A stretch of 53,975 bases of DNA, taken from contig JAFAEW010000045.1 of the NCBI GenBank assembly GCA_023423835.1, forward strand, positions 1-53,975, given 5' to 3'. Shown here piece after piece: positions 51,901 to 53,975 of this stretch (positions within the stretch are counted from its first letter, which is position 1; the number at the start of each line of letters is the position of its first letter). Both the position numbers and the translations under genes were made by a program. Source of the DNA: Bacteroidota bacterium (GTDB lineage: Bacteria > Bacteroidota > Bacteroidia > Chitinophagales > Chitinophagaceae). The notes under the pieces are model-generated. The model was not told where the DNA came from, made no database searches, and was given only the letters and a program-made list of their open reading frames with translations.

Positions 51901-53832
51901 ATGAAACGATTTTTACTATCCATTTCCTGTTGCCTGTCAGTCTTGCTGCTGAATGCTCAATGGCAGAGCCCCGATCAAAATCTGTTGTTGAGTTCTTTGG
52001 AAAGTTCTGATATTCAAACGATCGGCACCAGGCAGGGCGGAACTTTTATTGCTTATTATTCACCCTTTGAAGGAAATTATTACATACGGGTTCAATATCT
52101 GAACCCGGCCGGCGAAAAGCAATTCGGTGATAGCGGTATCGTCGTTATTCAAAAGAAATCGGGATCGGCCACTTTTGTTTTCAACATCTGCCTCGATGCT
52201 TCCAATAATTTATTTGTGGCTACACAATATCAAAAAGGAGCAAGCACGGTGGTAGTTGTGAATAAAATTACGACGAAAGGAAATCTGAGATATTCCAAAA
52301 ACGGCATGGATCTCGGACCCGGTATTGCACCCTTTCCTGTAACCTTATCCAACGGAAATACGGCGGTAGCCTGGATTAATAATAATGTGATCAATTACCA
52401 GGTGGTAGCCGGAGATAGCACAACGCTCTGGACCGAACCACAGGCCTTGCCGGGAAACGGCACCCGTCCACAACTGGTTGCTTTTTCCAATAACAATTTC
52501 GGAATCGTTTACCAGCAACAAAATTTTCCTCCGTTTTACACCAATCTTTATGAACAAAGAATCGACTCAATGGGCAATCCCGTTTGGGCAGCGCCGGTGA
52601 AACTTTCTGAGGTGGTAACCGCTTCCTACAGTTATTATTCGGTAATTAATGATATGGATACGACCTATGTTGGTTATTTCGGAAATCCGACCGGATCAAA
52701 CCGTTTTGATGGTTATGTACAAAGAATAAACGCCGACGGATCACTTCCCTGGGGAATAAATGGCTCAGAATTCGCCACTTACTCGGCCAGCACCGATCCC
52801 TACACTATGAAGGTGTCGGTTGCGAAAATGAAAAAAAGCCCGTCTGTTTGGGCACTCGCCACAATGAGCGATTTCAACCAGTTTAACTATGGAATTTCGG
52901 TTCAAAAGTTTGATGCTACTACCGGATCAAGACAACTCGGCGAATTAGCGAAGCCGGTTTTCAATATCAGCGACAGTTCACCGCGTTCGCAGGCAGAATT
53001 GCAACTTTGTACCGATAATCCTATCTTCATTTATACCGATAATTCCAACAAACTTTACGGCTGCGGGCTTGACAGCATGGGCGACCTTGCCTGGGATCCG
53101 GCCTCCACAGTTTTATCTACCAATACCGAGGAGAAAGGCAGATTCGGATTTACGATGCCGGTTGATGGACAGGCAGTTGCGGTTTGGAGTGATGACAGAT
53201 CCGGCATGTCACAGCCTTATGCGCAAAATCTCGGCTGCGATGGAAAGACGGGAGGCGATGTGTTACCCGTTACCTTACTTAATTTCAAAGGAAGCCTGAT
53301 ACAGAATACCGTGCTCCTAAGCTGGCAAACTGCTACAGAAGTTAACAATAGCGGATTTCATGTGGAAAGATCATCTGACGGAATCAATTTCAACGAAATT
53401 GCATTCGTAGCGTCAAAGGCAGCAAACGGAAACAGCAGCAATTTGCTAAGCTACTCCATCGCCGATGCAAAACCATTTAATGGAGATAATTTTTATCGTT
53501 TGAAACAGGAAGACAAAGATGGCCGCTTTACATACAGCAGTGTCATCACGATGAAGGTAATCACTGCGTTTGAATTTAAGGTAAAACAAGTTTATCCGAA
53601 TCCTGTACACGACGTTCTAAATCTATATGTAGAATCACAAAGTTCTGACAGAGTAATGATCACCATCGTTGATGCAAGCGGCAAAACGGTAAAACAAATA
53701 CCCGGAAATATTGAGGCAGGAAATAATAACTTCCAGATCAATGTCGCTTCTCTTCCGACCGGTAATTATTTCATCCGGATAAATGGAAGCAGGCAGTATT
53801 CCAATGCCAAACAACACTTTATTAAACAGTAA
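51901..53832 (+). CDS. Surface/secreted T9SS cargo protein (paralogue of the 43.7 kb gene)
   Basis: 643 residues with signal peptide (1-20, ending LNAQ), a beta-rich body homologous throughout to the 43.7 kb product (GGTFIAYYSPFEGNYYIRVQ compares with GKTYIAYYSFFERSYFMRAQ), a fibronectin-like segment (VTLLNFKGSLIQNTVLLSWQ, GFHVERSSDGINF) and a type A T9SS sorting domain (about 565-643, KQVYPNPVHDVLNLYVES). Both copies share YRLKQED(L/K)DG and EVLPV-type junctions. It should be exported by type IX secretion. Function is unknown; a role in adhesion or extracellular binding is only a guess. Confidence 0.9.
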   Translation: MKRFLLSISCCLSVLLLNAQWQSPDQNLLLSSLESSDIQTIGTRQGGTFIAYYSPFEGNYYIRVQYLNPAGEKQFGDSGIVVIQKKSGSATFVFNICLDASNNLFVATQYQKGASTVVVVNKITTKGNLRYSKNGMDLGPGIAPFPVTLSNGNTAVAWINNNVINYQVVAGDSTTLWTEPQALPGNGTRPQLVAFSNNNFGIVYQQQNFPPFYTNLYEQRIDSMGNPVWAAPVKLSEVVTASYSYYSVINDMDTTYVGYFGNPTGSNRFDGYVQRINADGSLPWGINGSEFATYSASTDPYTMKVSVAKMKKSPSVWALATMSDFNQFNYGISVQKFDATTGSRQLGELAKPVFNISDSSPRSQAELQLCTDNPIFIYTDNSNKLYGCGLDSMGDLAWDPASTVLSTNTEEKGRFGFTMPVDGQAVAVWSDDRSGMSQPYAQNLGCDGKTGGDVLPVTLLNFKGSLIQNTVLLSWQTATEVNNSGFHVERSSDGINFNEIAFVASKAANGNSSNLLSYSIADAKPFNGDNFYRLKQEDKDGRFTYSSVITMKVITAFEFKVKQVYPNPVHDVLNLYVESQSSDRVMITIVDASGKTVKQIPGNIEAGNNNFQINVASLPTGNYFIRINGSRQYSNAKQHFIKQ

Positions 53833-53855
53833 TTTTTTCACTTCCTCTAAAAAGA

Positions 53856-53891
53856 GGCTGTATCGAAAGTAATTTTGGTATAGCCTTTTTT
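53856..53891 (+). terminator. Intrinsic terminator after the second T9SS gene
   Basis: GGCT (53856-53859) with following TAT pairs with ATA-GCC ending at 53885, a weak imperfect stem with a 13-nt or larger loop, followed by TTTTTT. A second small hairpin CCTCT-AAAA-AGAGG precedes it (about 53844-53857). Confidence 0.6.
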
Positions 53892-53975
53892 GCTTTCGCT
53901 CTGAGTAAGATGGAAGTTGCTTTTTAGAAATTTTTTGAGAGGTGATTGGTGTATTTAGGGCTTTTGAATAAAAGG

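Noticed and set aside
1..53975. tRNA, rRNA, CRISPR, transposase or integrase genes
   Set aside because: Reading by eye for CCA-ending T-arm patterns, direct-repeat arrays and transposase motifs gave nothing convincing. A tRNAscan or covariance search would be decisive.

Overview
The window reads as a chromosomal segment of a Bacteroidota bacterium, most likely of the Chitinophagaceae/Chitinophagales type. The reasons are: two secreted proteins with type IX secretion (T9SS) C-terminal sorting domains; many promoters with the Bacteroidota -7 element TAnnTTTG; almost no Shine-Dalgarno sequences; and a typical gene set (BshA, DUF4286, DUF5916, short ribosomal protein bTHX, HU, THF-independent housekeeping genes scattered as singletons). 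The taxonomic call is inference from gene content, not from a marker-gene comparison. No rRNA, tRNA, CRISPR array, insertion sequence, prophage or integrase was recognised, so this looks like core chromosome rather than an island.

Layout. 1-7.3 kb: the 3' part of dTDP-glucose 4,6-dehydratase, a small secreted protein, an L,D-transpeptidase with a SUI1/YciH gene, a YihY membrane protein, nadC, pheS and an RluE-type pseudouridine synthase. 7.6-17.3 kb: lpxD, a LexA-like XRE-S24 regulator joined to radA, comF, an AI-2E transporter, a 19-cysteine copper-storage protein, a PAP2 phosphatase, an SMP-30 lactonase, and a PAS histidine kinase followed by a receiver-CRP fusion. 17.3-25 kb: an unknown protein, a DUF5916 outer-membrane protein, a Pr6Pr membrane protein, a GH2 glycosidase, a lone receiver protein and tryptophan 2,3-dioxygenase. 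25.3-32.2 kb: pyrH-pdxH, bTHX, HU, an exonuclease III-DUF4286 pair, a LOG-family protein, a LysE exporter, and a small secreted protein overlapping mtgA. 32.2-43.7 kb: gltX, a secreted GH43, malic enzyme-PTA fusion, mlaE, bshA, then a secreted-peptidase run (M28, a membrane-anchored small protein, S10). 43.7-54 kb: two full-length paralogous T9SS cargo proteins pointing away from each other around uvrB, atpG, scpB, lysA and an MlaF-type ATPase.

How the genes relate. Cell-envelope functions dominate: lipid A (lpxD), peptidoglycan (L,D-transpeptidase, mtgA, lysA for diaminopimelate), lipid transport (mlaE and mlaF, here 12 kb apart), surface polysaccharide (rfbB) and secreted glycosidases/peptidases. 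NAD/tryptophan metabolism is touched twice (kynA, nadC). DNA maintenance is represented by radA with its LexA-like neighbour, uvrB, exonuclease III, HU and scpB.

The most interesting signal is regulatory. At nadC, pheS and gltX an exact TAnnTTTG -7 element ends exactly 4 nt before the ATG, and lysA has a one-mismatch version at the same spacing. This predicts leaderless or nearly leaderless mRNAs for a set of housekeeping genes. I see no clearly new multi-gene system; other items worth checking are the LexA-like/radA module with a palindromic operator candidate, the 19-Cys cytosolic copper-storage protein, the receiver-CRP fusion with a degenerate nucleotide pocket, a terminator-like hairpin in the rluE leader, and a 25-residue candidate microprotein.
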